From an uncultured Planctomycetales bacterium (GTDB taxonomy: Bacteria > Planctomycetota > Planctomycetia > Pirellulales > Thermoguttaceae), in assembly GCA_937889015.1 (NCBI GenBank), contig CALARR010000171.1, positions 1 to 36,001 of the forward strand: a stretch of DNA of 36,001 bases, given 5' to 3'. Both the position numbers and the translations under genes were made by a program. Below, in pieces: positions 14,546 to 22,669 of the stretch. A model generated the notes under the pieces. It saw only the letters and a program-made list of their open reading frames with translations. It searched no databases and had not been told where the DNA came from. Every line of letters starts with the position of its first letter. The first letter of the stretch is position 1.

Positions 14546-14870
14546 GTGCCACCCTCCAACACGCGGGATCCTGTCGTTCTTCGGTACGGCATCTCAGACC
14601 CGGTCCGCAAACCTGCGGGGCCGCTCGACCTGGCCGGGCCGGTTCTATTGGGTCCTACATAGCAAATGAACCGAAGGCAACCAACGGGAGGCCGCTCTTT
14701 CGGGCTCTTGCGAGGGACTGGTACGCTATTGCTTCCTGAAGACCCATAAACGCCCGCCACAAAGGCACGTGGGGTTGGCTCAAACGGCCGGCTGGCCGCG
14801 ACGCGACCTCACCGCCCTGATATCGATTCTACCGTTCAACGATCCTCTCTGGTAGGGTGTGAAAGCGGGG
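14546..14870. other. Intergenic region between kinase and VapB-like gene
   Basis: About 325 bp without a convincing gene. Near 14679-14694 it contains aaccaacgggaggccg, which resembles the core of dispersed repeat A in its complementary orientation. It should hold the promoter of the VapBC-like pair. Confidence 0.4.
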
Positions 14871-16172
14871 TCAGGCCACGGGCAGCGACGGGCGTCTGGC
14901 CGGGGCTGGGTTGAGAATCACGGTGAAGATCGTGCCTTGCCCCAACACGCTGCGGACCGTGATGCGTCCGCCCATTTCGGAAATCAGCATGCGGCACAGC
15001 CCCAGGCCCAGGCCGGTGCCCCCCTTGTCGGCGCGCGTGGTGTAGAAGGGCTCGAAGATCCGCTCCAGTTCCAGGCGCGGAATGCCCACACCGGTGTCTT
15101 CCACTTCCACCGCCACCGAGCCCATCTGGTCCTCGTCCTTGCGGCCCAGGGCCAGCGAACGGATGGTGAGCGTGCCCCCGTTGGGCATGGCGGCCAAGGC
15201 ATTCGTACAGAGGTTGAACAACACTTCCTGGAGCGTGTAGGGGTCGCCCTGCACGGGCGGCACCTCGGCCAGCTCGGTCAGCAGGCGCACGTTCCGGCCC
15301 GGGTGCGGCCCCAAGACCTGCAACGTGGCCTCCACCGCGGCGTTGGGATCGAAGCTCTGCAGCTCGATGCCGTGCGGCCGGGCAAAGGCCTGCACGCGTT
15401 TGGCGGTCCGCTCGATGCGATCTAGGGCCTCGGCCATGAGCCGCACATACTCCGACAGGTGCTCGTCGTTCTTGACCCGTTCGCCGATGATCCGCAGGCA
15501 ATTCTGCACGCCGTCCAGGGGATTGGCGATCTGGTGCGCGATGCCGGCCACCAACTGGCCGATGCCGAGCATCTTCTCCTTCTGCCGGATTTCGGCGTGG
15601 GCCCGGTCCACGTAGCGGCGGATGGACGTGGTGAAGTACATGGACATCCACAGCGAGCTGGCAAAGGCCACGAACACGCCCAGCAGATACATGGCGTCCG
15701 GAGGATGGATGCCTTCCGGATCGCTGGGAAACCGCAAGGCGAAGACCGGAATCAGGCCCAGGTATTCCAGCAGCATCAGGCCGCCGACCATCGTCGTCGC
15801 CAGTGCGGCGAAGAACTGCGGCGCTGGCGGGCGCAGGTAGACGCCGGCGATGATCATGTGGAACACGAAATACACCAGAAACGGATTTCGCGACAGGTCG
15901 GAGAAATACAGCAACAGCGTCAGCGAAATCAGGTCCAACAAGATCTGCAGGAAGATGCTCCGCTCGATGCTCCCGTCCCACTCGGGCTGGCGGAACGTGA
16001 ATTGGAACACCAGGTTGTAGGCCACCATCGCCAGGCCCACGAGGTACAAGGGCAGAGGATTGGCCAGCACGCCCAAGGCCAGGTGCGCAGCGCAGGTGAC
16101 GGCAAACACCGACGTGCAGGCCGCCCAGCGCAGCGAGACCAGCCAACGAGCACCTTCCGGAGGGAGTTTCAT
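14871..16172 (-). CDS. Membrane sensor histidine kinase, NtrB-like catalytic core
   Basis: A 433-residue kinase from the chosen start (MKLPPEGAR). The first roughly 190 residues form about six hydrophobic helices with short loops and no obvious extracellular ligand domain. They are followed by a linker and the dimerisation and phospho-acceptor box LVAGIAHQIANPLDGV, where Gln replaces the more usual Glu after His. The HATPase core has an N box (FNLCTNALAAMP), G1 (DTGVGI), F (FEPFYTT) and G2 (GGTGLGLGLC). The frame is open to 16220, but that start overlaps a GC hairpin and has no ribosome-binding site; neither start is certain. Probable partner of the response regulator at 12445-13782. Confidence 0.92.
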   Translation of the reverse strand: MKLPPEGARWLVSLRWAACTSVFAVTCAAHLALGVLANPLPLYLVGLAMVAYNLVFQFTFRQPEWDGSIERSIFLQILLDLISLTLLLYFSDLSRNPFLVYFVFHMIIAGVYLRPPAPQFFAALATTMVGGLMLLEYLGLIPVFALRFPSDPEGIHPPDAMYLLGVFVAFASSLWMSMYFTTSIRRYVDRAHAEIRQKEKMLGIGQLVAGIAHQIANPLDGVQNCLRIIGERVKNDEHLSEYVRLMAEALDRIERTAKRVQAFARPHGIELQSFDPNAAVEATLQVLGPHPGRNVRLLTELAEVPPVQGDPYTLQEVLFNLCTNALAAMPNGGTLTIRSLALGRKDEDQMGSVAVEVEDTGVGIPRLELERIFEPFYTTRADKGGTGLGLGLCRMLISEMGGRITVRSVLGQGTIFTVILNPAPARRPSLPVA

Positions 16173-16550
16173 GAAGAGCCAGACCACGCCGAGAGGACAG
16201 GAACCGGACGGCCGCCGCACGCGGCGGCACCCAATCTATGCTACCCAGCCCACCCCCCAGCGGCAATGTCTCCCAGGGAGCGCAGCTCCGCGCTCAATGA
16301 ACCAGACGGTTGGTCAAGGTGCGGGTGGGGGCGCCCCCTCACCTCCGTCATTCACCTGAGGGGACTCGGACTGCTTCCGTCTGCGCCCCAGCACCGAACA
16401 CAGTCCGTCGATGTGTTCGTGCAGGTCGGCGCGAATGGAGGCCCACATGGGGTCGAGACTCAAGTCAACCCTTGGGCCGGGCCTCTCGCACACCCTCGCC
16501 CCCAAACTCGCCCCATTTCGGGCCGGGCTGTTGGCGGCACGGGGCGTTGA
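16173..16550. other. Intergenic region downstream of epmB
   Basis: About 378 bp between epmB and the kinase gene, both on the minus strand, without a convincing gene. A hairpin, gccgccgc then gcggcggc at 16211-16228, could terminate epmB transcription or affect the kinase start. A promoter for the kinase operon is expected here. Confidence 0.4.
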
Positions 16551-17582
16551 TCAGGCCAACGGATGTTTGCTGGGCAGACCGGGAACTTCTTGCACATAAC
16601 GGGGCACGGCGTAGCCGGGCAAACGCGCGCGAAGCTCCTCGATCAGGCGCCGGCCCTCGCTCAGCGGCACCTCGAAATGCGCCGCCCCGGCCACCCGATC
16701 CAGTTGGTGCAGGTAATAGGGCGTCACGCGCAGGTCGACCAGCCGCTGACAAAGTTCCTCCAACACCTCGGCCCGATCGTTCACCCCGCGCAGCAACACC
16801 GACTGGCTGAGCACGGGCACGCCCGCATCGACCAACCGCCCGATCGCCGCTTGCACGGGGCGATCCAGTTCGGCCGGGTGGTTGATGTGCAGGACCATCC
16901 AGGTCGCCAGCCGCCCCGCGCGCAACCAGCCCAGCAGTTCGGCATTCACACGGCTGGGAATCATGACCGGCAGACGCGTGTGGATGCGTAGGCGTTTGAC
17001 GTGCGGAATAGCTTCCAGCCTTGCCGTCAGCGAACCCAACTGCTCGTCATCGAGCATCAAGGGGTCACCCCCACTGAGGATGACCTCGTGGATGTCGGGC
17101 TGGGCGGCCACGTGCCGCAGAATCGCGTGCCAGTATTGTGCCCCAATAGGGTGTTGCGGGGTAGGAAAATGCCGCCGGAAACAGAAGCGGCAATGGACGC
17201 CACAGGCTGTGGCTGCTAGGATCAAGATTCGTCCCGGGTATTTTTGCAGCCAGCCCTGGCTGCAGGACGCCACCTCCTGAAGTGGGTCCGGGCCGAATTC
17301 CGCCACCTCTGCTTGTTCCCCCTGCTGTGGAAGGACTTGCAGCAAGAGGGGATCGCGTGGATCGCCGTGACGGATTCGGGCCAGGTAAGTCCGCGGGACA
17401 AGGAGCGGAAAACCTTCCTGCGATCGATGGGTCTGGCGGTCCCTGTCAATGGGGATATTGAGCAGCCGACCCAGTTCGTCCAGATCACGAACGGCCAGCG
17501 CCACTTCCTCCCGCCAGTCTCGGTCTGCGGAATAGGAAGGGATCCCCCTAGGCGAGCCCGATCGGGAAGTTAGACTTTGCAT
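16551..17582 (-). CDS. epmB: EpmB, EF-P lysine 2,3-aminomutase
   Basis: Radical SAM and PLP enzyme that converts (S)-alpha-lysine to (R)-beta-lysine for attachment to elongation factor P. In 343 residues the cluster motif is CGVHCRFC with Cys127, Cys131 and Cys134. The family segment HEVILSGGDPLML follows, and the C-terminal PGLPSKHPL supplies the PLP lysine at 339. The protein ends four residues after this lysine, a little earlier than E. coli EpmB. It is divergent from efp with only 53 bp between the start codons, so the two promoters must overlap or share control. The presence of efp and epmA alongside makes the role firm. Confidence 0.95.
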   Translation of the reverse strand: MQSLTSRSGSPRGIPSYSADRDWREEVALAVRDLDELGRLLNIPIDRDRQTHRSQEGFPLLVPRTYLARIRHGDPRDPLLLQVLPQQGEQAEVAEFGPDPLQEVASCSQGWLQKYPGRILILAATACGVHCRFCFRRHFPTPQHPIGAQYWHAILRHVAAQPDIHEVILSGGDPLMLDDEQLGSLTARLEAIPHVKRLRIHTRLPVMIPSRVNAELLGWLRAGRLATWMVLHINHPAELDRPVQAAIGRLVDAGVPVLSQSVLLRGVNDRAEVLEELCQRLVDLRVTPYYLHQLDRVAGAAHFEVPLSEGRRLIEELRARLPGYAVPRYVQEVPGLPSKHPLA

Positions 17583-17635
17583 GAATCCATCGTAACAGAA
17601 CCTGGTCCCAACCGAAAGCGAACAGGAAGGCGATC

Positions 17636-18202
17636 GTGGCGAGCTACAACACCAGCCAATTCCGCAAGGGCCTGAAGGTCCAGTTGGACGGCGACCCGTA
17701 CCTGATGATCGAGTGCAACTTCGTCAAGCCGGGCAAGGGCCAGGCCCTCTACAAGTGCAAGCTCCGCAACTTGCTCCGCGACACGGTCCTCGATCGGACC
17801 TACAAGAGCGGCGACTCGTTGGATGCGGCCGACATCGAGGAAATCCAGGCCCAGTTCCTGTACCGCCAGGGCGAGCAGTTCTTCTTCATGGAGAACGAGA
17901 CCTTCGAGCAGTACGAATTGGGCATGGATCAGGTCGACGAGGCCTGGATGTATCTCAAGGAAGGGATGACCGTGAGCATGTTGTTGTTCAACAACAAGCC
18001 CATCGGCGTCACTCCGCCTAACCACGTGGTGCTCAAGGTCGAGTACTGCGAGCCGGCCGTGCGCGGCAACACGGCCACCAACGTCACCAAGCCCGCCAAG
18101 GTCGATACGGGCGCCGAAATTACCGTGCCCAACTTCGTCGAAACCGGCGACATGATCAAGGTCGACACGCGGACCGGCGAGTACATCGAACGCGTGAAGT
18201 AG
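17636..18202 (+). CDS. efp: Elongation factor P
   Basis: EF-P binds between the P and E sites of the ribosome and relieves stalling at polyproline. The 188-residue length is normal, with a KOW-like N-terminal domain and two OB-fold domains ending VDTRTGEYIERVK. The modification loop reads VKPGKGQA, with Lys34 in the position that is beta-lysylated in EpmA/EpmB organisms. The start is GTG, with aggaagg about six bases before it. It is divergent from epmB and followed by epmA after a repeat-filled 134-bp gap. Several proteins in the window are proline-rich (for example 24693-25868), a plausible demand for EF-P. Confidence 0.97.
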   Translation: MASYNTSQFRKGLKVQLDGDPYLMIECNFVKPGKGQALYKCKLRNLLRDTVLDRTYKSGDSLDAADIEEIQAQFLYRQGEQFFFMENETFEQYELGMDQVDEAWMYLKEGMTVSMLLFNNKPIGVTPPNHVVLKVEYCEPAVRGNTATNVTKPAKVDTGAEITVPNFVETGDMIKVDTRTGEYIERVK

Positions 18203-18207
18203 TGCCT

Positions 18208-18313
18208 GTTGCGGAAGGCCCTCGCCGGGTCATCCTGAGCGCAGCGAAGGATCTCGAACCGGGCTGGCTTCTCGCCTCCGCGAATGGCGGAACTCCGTGC
18301 GGCTTTCCGCAAC
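18208..18313. repeat. Dispersed repeat B, copy 1 (hairpin-like)
   Basis: The gap between efp and epmA is almost filled by an element with nearly matching ends, gttgcggaaggcc at 18208-18220 and ggctttccgcaac at 18301-18313 (one mismatch when paired). Inside, 18241-18264 is the exact complement of 24532-24555. A small non-coding repetitive element; it may also act as an attenuating hairpin in the efp-epmA transcript. Confidence 0.75.
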
Positions 18314-18336
18314 CGAAATGAAGTAGGCGGCACGCA

Positions 18337-19326
18337 GTGGAACCAACGGCCCCAGATCCGGCCAGCGCCGAGTTCCGTCCCACGGCCACTTGGCGCGTGC
18401 TTCGGCAACGCGCCGAGTTGCTCCGCCGGTTGCGCGATTTCTTCCACGCGCGCGGCATGCTGGAAGTGGAAACACCGATCCTTTCGGCCGATACGGTCGT
18501 GGACCGGCATCTCGATCCGTTCTGCGTTGCCGTCGACAGCGCCGGCGCCCGGGCGGGATTTCTGCAGACTTCGCCCGAGTTCGCCATGAAGCGCCTGCTG
18601 GCGGCGGGCGGGCCGTCGATGTATCAGGTGGCGCGCGTCTTCCGCCAGGACGAACTGGGGCCGCTGCACAATCCCGAGTTCACGATGGTCGAGTGGTACC
18701 GCCTGGGCGATGGACTGCTCGAGGCGATGCAGTTCACCAGCGACCTGGCCGAGACGTTGCTGGGACGCGGTCCGGCCGAGCGTCTGAGCTACGCCGAGGC
18801 CTTTGTCCGGCATGTGGGCCTCGATCCGCACCGAGCGCCGACGGCCGAGTTGATGGCCGCGGCCAGGCGTCTGCGCGTCGTGGCCCCCGAGAGCCTCGGA
18901 GTTGAAGACCGCGACGGCTGGCTCGACCTGCTGTTGGCCGAATGCGTGCAGCCGCACTTGGGCTGCTCGGCGCCGGCGATTGTCTACGACTATCCGGCCA
19001 GCCAGTCGGCCCTGGCACGCGTGCGGCCCGGCGTCCCGCCGCTGGCCGAGCGGTTCGAGTTGTACGCCTCGGGCATCGAACTGGCCAACGGCTATCACGA
19101 GTTGCTGGACGCGCAGGAGCTGCGCCGCCGGATCGCGGAAACCAACACCCAGCGCGTGGCGGACGGCAAACCGGCCTTGCCGCCTGAGAACCGGCTGCTG
19201 GCGGCCATGCAGGCGGGGCTGCCGCCGATGTCGGGCGTGGCCCTGGGCTTTGATCGGCTGGTGATGCTGGCCGTCGGGGCCAGCAGCCTGGCCGAGGTGA
19301 TCGCCTTCCCGTTCGATCGCGCCTAG
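18337..19326 (+). CDS. epmA: EpmA, EF-P lysyl-transferring LysRS paralogue
   Basis: EpmA (PoxA/GenX/YjeA) activates beta-lysine and attaches it to Lys34 of EF-P. The 329-residue protein is the class II lysyl-tRNA synthetase catalytic core without the tRNA anticodon-binding domain. Motif 2 is VFRQDELGPLHNPEFTMVEW, and motif 3 is GVALGFDRLVML near the C-terminus. The LEVETPIL and QTSPEFAMKRLL segments are typical. The start is GTG at 18337. The EpmC hydroxylase is not in the window. It follows efp on the same strand and is probably cotranscribed with it. Confidence 0.96.
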   Translation: MEPTAPDPASAEFRPTATWRVLRQRAELLRRLRDFFHARGMLEVETPILSADTVVDRHLDPFCVAVDSAGARAGFLQTSPEFAMKRLLAAGGPSMYQVARVFRQDELGPLHNPEFTMVEWYRLGDGLLEAMQFTSDLAETLLGRGPAERLSYAEAFVRHVGLDPHRAPTAELMAAARRLRVVAPESLGVEDRDGWLDLLLAECVQPHLGCSAPAIVYDYPASQSALARVRPGVPPLAERFELYASGIELANGYHELLDAQELRRRIAETNTQRVADGKPALPPENRLLAAMQAGLPPMSGVALGFDRLVMLAVGASSLAEVIAFPFDRA

Positions 19327-19413
19327 CCGGTTGTTCGGTGTGCGGCTGGGTGGTTATGATTGGGGCGTGTCACGCCTGTCGCGCCCCCCACTCCGACACC
19401 TGGAGTCCCGCCC

Positions 19414-21156
19414 ATGTTCCGACTGGCTCTTTGCGCATTGCTGGCGAGTCTGGCGATCCACACGGCGCACGCCGAGGAGCTGCGATTCAAACAGCGCCTT
19501 CTCGATGATCTGGTCCAGCAGGTGCCCGACATCCTCAAGACCTACGATGCGACCACCGGCCGCTTCGGCCGCGGAATCTGGATCTGCAACGATCAACAGG
19601 CGATGTGGCCCCTGGCCGTGGCCTACGCCACGCGCGCCGCAGGCGATTCTGCAAATCGCTACTACCACGATCCCAAGCTGCTGGAGGTGATCGTCAAGGC
19701 GGGCGATGCGCTGATCGCCGACATGAATCCCAAGGGGCAGTGGGTCTTCCGCAAGAAAGACGGCAGCACGTGGGGCGACATCCACATGCCCTGGACCTAC
19801 TCGCGCTGGATCCGCACCTTCGGCCTGATCCGCGAGCAGATGCCGCCCGAGGCCAGAAAACGCTGGAGCGACGCCCTGACCTTGGGCTACACGGGCATCG
19901 CCGCGTCGGGCCTCAACCACATCCACAACATTCCGACCCATCATGCGATGGGGCTCTATGCGGCGGGCCAGATCTTCCAGCGGCCCGAGTGGCGGCAGCA
20001 GGCGGCCGCATTCATGGGCAAGGTCGTGGCCGCGCAGCAGGAAGGGGGCTATTGGGCCGAAGGGGGCGGGCCGGTCGTCGCCTATGACTTCGTGTATGTC
20101 GAGGCCTTGGGCGCCTATTACGCCATGTCGCGCGACGAGTCGGTCTTGCCGGCCCTGGTCCGCTCGGCCGAATTCCATCAGCACTTCACCTATCCCGACG
20201 GCCAGAACGTGGAAACCGTCGACCAGCGCAACCCGTTCCACGCCGGGATTGCCCCGGGAAACGCGGGCTTCAGCTTCAGCCCGGCCGGCCGGGCCTACCT
20301 TCTCACCCAGTGGAATCGGCTTGGGTGGAAGCTGGAGGCCGACAACATCGCCTCGCTCGTGCAACACGGCGAGGAAGGGTCCGTGGCCGCCAGCGCACCA
20401 GCCGGCCAGACGCAGGTCTTCGTGTTGCGCGAACAGGGCGCGGATCGTGCGGCCACGATTCGCCGCGGCCCCTGGTTCGTGTGCCTCTCCGCCTACACGG
20501 CCCCCGTCTCCTCCAGCCGCTGGAGCCAGGACCGGCAGAACCTGGTGAGCATCTTCCACGATCGCGTGGGCTTGATCCTTGGCGGCGGCAACACCAAGCT
20601 CCAACCGGCCTGGAGCAATTTCACCGTCGGCGATCCGAGCCTGCTGGCGCACAAGCCGGGCGACGAGAAGCCGCATTTCTTTCCGCCCAAGGGCAAGCTG
20701 TTCCACGTGCCGGCGAAGGCCCAGCTTCGATTGCAGCCCGAGCCGGGCCTGGAACTGAGCTACGGCCCGGAAACGTGCCGGATTGGGATCGTCATCCAGG
20801 ACGATCGCCGGTTGGAATACCGGTTGCAGGCCACGGCCGAGTCCGACTTGCCCGTGACCGCCCATCTGACCCTCATGCCGCACTTGAAGCAGCCTTTGGC
20901 GACGGCCGGCGGCCAGAAGGTGACGTTGGGCGACGCTCCGCTCGGGTTGCCGTCGGATGGATTGGGGCGGTGGCTGACGCACGCGGGCTGGCGATTGAGC
21001 GTGCCGGAGGGGAGCGATTTGCGCTGGCCCGTGCTGCCACACAATCCCTACCGCAAAGACGGCCGTGCCAGCCCGGCTGAAGGACGGATCGTGGTCCAGG
21101 TGCCGTTGGACCGCCAGCACGCAGAGCGGCAATTCGTGATCGAAGTGCCGGAGTGA
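19414..21156 (+). CDS. Large secreted protein, probable alpha/alpha-toroid domain
   Basis: A 580-residue exported protein from the chosen start (MFRLALCALLASLAIHTAHA, signal peptide cleaved about residue 20). The frame is open 18 codons further, but this Met begins the signal peptide and has ggag upstream. The first roughly 330 residues are helix pairs rich in Trp, Tyr and His (WGDIHMPWTYSRWI, NHIHNIPTHHAMGLYAAG, GYWAEGGGPVVAYDFVYVE), a pattern of alpha/alpha toroids in polysaccharide lyases and related enzymes. The rest is beta-rich, such as GLELSYGPETCRIGIVIQDD. By analogy it may act on a polysaccharide outside the cytoplasm, but I do not recognise the exact family and cannot assign a substrate. 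Confidence 0.85.
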   Translation: MFRLALCALLASLAIHTAHAEELRFKQRLLDDLVQQVPDILKTYDATTGRFGRGIWICNDQQAMWPLAVAYATRAAGDSANRYYHDPKLLEVIVKAGDALIADMNPKGQWVFRKKDGSTWGDIHMPWTYSRWIRTFGLIREQMPPEARKRWSDALTLGYTGIAASGLNHIHNIPTHHAMGLYAAGQIFQRPEWRQQAAAFMGKVVAAQQEGGYWAEGGGPVVAYDFVYVEALGAYYAMSRDESVLPALVRSAEFHQHFTYPDGQNVETVDQRNPFHAGIAPGNAGFSFSPAGRAYLLTQWNRLGWKLEADNIASLVQHGEEGSVAASAPAGQTQVFVLREQGADRAATIRRGPWFVCLSAYTAPVSSSRWSQDRQNLVSIFHDRVGLILGGGNTKLQPAWSNFTVGDPSLLAHKPGDEKPHFFPPKGKLFHVPAKAQLRLQPEPGLELSYGPETCRIGIVIQDDRRLEYRLQATAESDLPVTAHLTLMPHLKQPLATAGGQKVTLGDAPLGLPSDGLGRWLTHAGWRLSVPEGSDLRWPVLPHNPYRKDGRASPAEGRIVVQVPLDRQHAERQFVIEVPE

Positions 21157-21251
21157 CGGTCCGGCCCGGGGGCAGGGGCGGGCCACTGTCCGTCCCGGGC
21201 ATTGCGACATAGAATGAGTCTTTGCAGGCAAACCCCGTGGAGCCGATCCCC

Positions 21252-21476
21252 ATGGCCGACAAATTTGATCCTTATCGCGAAGCCCTGGTCGTGGAGACCA
21301 AGACGATTTGGCCCGAGGGACTGGCGCCCAGCGATCCGGCCCAGCGCGTGCAGATCGAGCAGCGTTTGCAGGCCGAGCCGGCCAAGGCGGCAGAATTGGC
21401 CTATGTGCGGTTGTACAGCGGCTTCAGCCGCGAGATCACCGTGACCGCGGCCGACCTGGAGCGTCTGAAGGAATAG
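21252..21476 (+). CDS. Small conserved-looking protein, function unknown
   Basis: A 74-residue protein beginning MADKFDPYREALVVETKT. It is mostly charged helix (SDPAQRVQIEQRLQAEPAKA, TAADLERLKE) with no membrane segment, signal or metal motif. The start at 21252 is chosen over 21222 because ggag lies about nine bases before it and the shorter product is better balanced. It sits between the secreted toroid protein and aroB on the same strand, 77 bp before aroB, and may be cotranscribed with it. I do not recognise the family. Confidence 0.7.
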   Translation: MADKFDPYREALVVETKTIWPEGLAPSDPAQRVQIEQRLQAEPAKAAELAYVRLYSGFSREITVTAADLERLKE

Positions 21477-21553
21477 GCGCAGCGTGCGCCGTGCAGATCG
21501 GTTGTCTCGCTGGATCACGCAACAAGCCCACTCACTCCGGACGCCCCACGATT

Positions 21554-22648
21554 GTGACTACCGTTCACGTCAATCTGGCCGAGCGAAGCTACGACATTCA
21601 GATCGGTTCGGGCAACCTGGCCCAGGCCGGGGAATTCCTGAAGGGATGCGGTCGCAGCGGTGGCGGGCGCGTGTCGCACGCCGTGCTGATGACCGATGCC
21701 AACGTGGAGAAGACCCACGCGGCGCGCGCCGCGGAGAGCCTGGCCGGCCAGGTGGAGAAGGTGGAAGTGATCGTCTTGGAGCCGGGCGAGACGAGCAAGT
21801 CGCCGGAAATGGCCCTCTCGCTGTGGCAAGGGCTGCTGGATCTGGGCGCGGACCGCAAGAGCGTGGTGGTGGCGGTGGGCGGCGGGGTGATCGGCGACCT
21901 GGCGGGGTTCGTGGCGGCGACCTTTGCACGCGGCCTGCGATTCCTGCAGGTGCCCACTTCGCTATTGGCCCAGGTCGACAGTTCCGTGGGGGGCAAGGTG
22001 GGCATCAACCTGCCCCAGGCCAAGAACATGGTCGGCGCGTTTCTGCAACCGGTGGGCGTGCTGATCGACACCGAGACGCTGGCCACGCTGCCGGAGCGGG
22101 AATTTCTGGCGGGCCTGGGCGAGGTGGTCAAGTATGGCGTGATCCTGGATGCCGAGTTGTTCGCCTATCTGGAGGCCCACACGGCCCAGTTGTTGGCGCG
22201 CGATCGCGACGTGCTCAAGCATGTCATTGCGCGCTGCTGCCGCCTGAAGGCCGACGTGGTCGAGAAGGACGAGCGCGAGGAGACGGGGCTGCGCGCCGTG
22301 TTGAACTATGGCCACACGTTCGGCCACGCTTTCGAGAGTCTCAGCGGCTACGGCAGGCTGTTGCACGGCGAGGCGGTGGCGATCGGCATGCTGTGCGCCT
22401 CGCGGCTGGCCCAACGCTTGGGCCGGATCGGCGCCGAGCAGACGCGGCGCGAGCAGCAGTTGCTCAGCCAGTTGGGTCTGCCGGTCGACGTGCCCAAGCT
22501 GGACCGCAAGGAGATCCTGGCGTCGATGATGCACGACAAGAAGGTGCAGCACGGGCGGTTGCGGTTGATCCTGCCCACGCGGATCGGGCACGTGGAACTG
22601 GTCGAGGGGGTGGAGTCGGACGCGATCGCGGCGGCCTTGGAGGGCTGA
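21554..22648 (+). CDS. aroB: 3-dehydroquinate synthase
   Basis: Second enzyme of the shikimate pathway; converts DAHP to 3-dehydroquinate with NAD and a divalent metal. From the GTG start at 21554 (VTTVHVNLAERSYDI) it has 364 residues, normal for AroB. The NAD loop is GGGVIGDLAGFVAATF, the substrate region DSSVGGKVGIN, and the metal ligands lie in GLGEVVKYG (Glu), NYGHTFGHAFE (His) and LLHGEAVAIGM (His). The frame is open upstream to 21308, but that segment is the preceding gene in another frame. The ribosome-binding site is weak. Confidence 0.95.
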   Translation: MTTVHVNLAERSYDIQIGSGNLAQAGEFLKGCGRSGGGRVSHAVLMTDANVEKTHAARAAESLAGQVEKVEVIVLEPGETSKSPEMALSLWQGLLDLGADRKSVVVAVGGGVIGDLAGFVAATFARGLRFLQVPTSLLAQVDSSVGGKVGINLPQAKNMVGAFLQPVGVLIDTETLATLPEREFLAGLGEVVKYGVILDAELFAYLEAHTAQLLARDRDVLKHVIARCCRLKADVVEKDEREETGLRAVLNYGHTFGHAFESLSGYGRLLHGEAVAIGMLCASRLAQRLGRIGAEQTRREQQLLSQLGLPVDVPKLDRKEILASMMHDKKVQHGRLRLILPTRIGHVELVEGVESDAIAAALEG

Positions 22649-22669
22649 GTCGCTGGAACGTCGCCGGCG

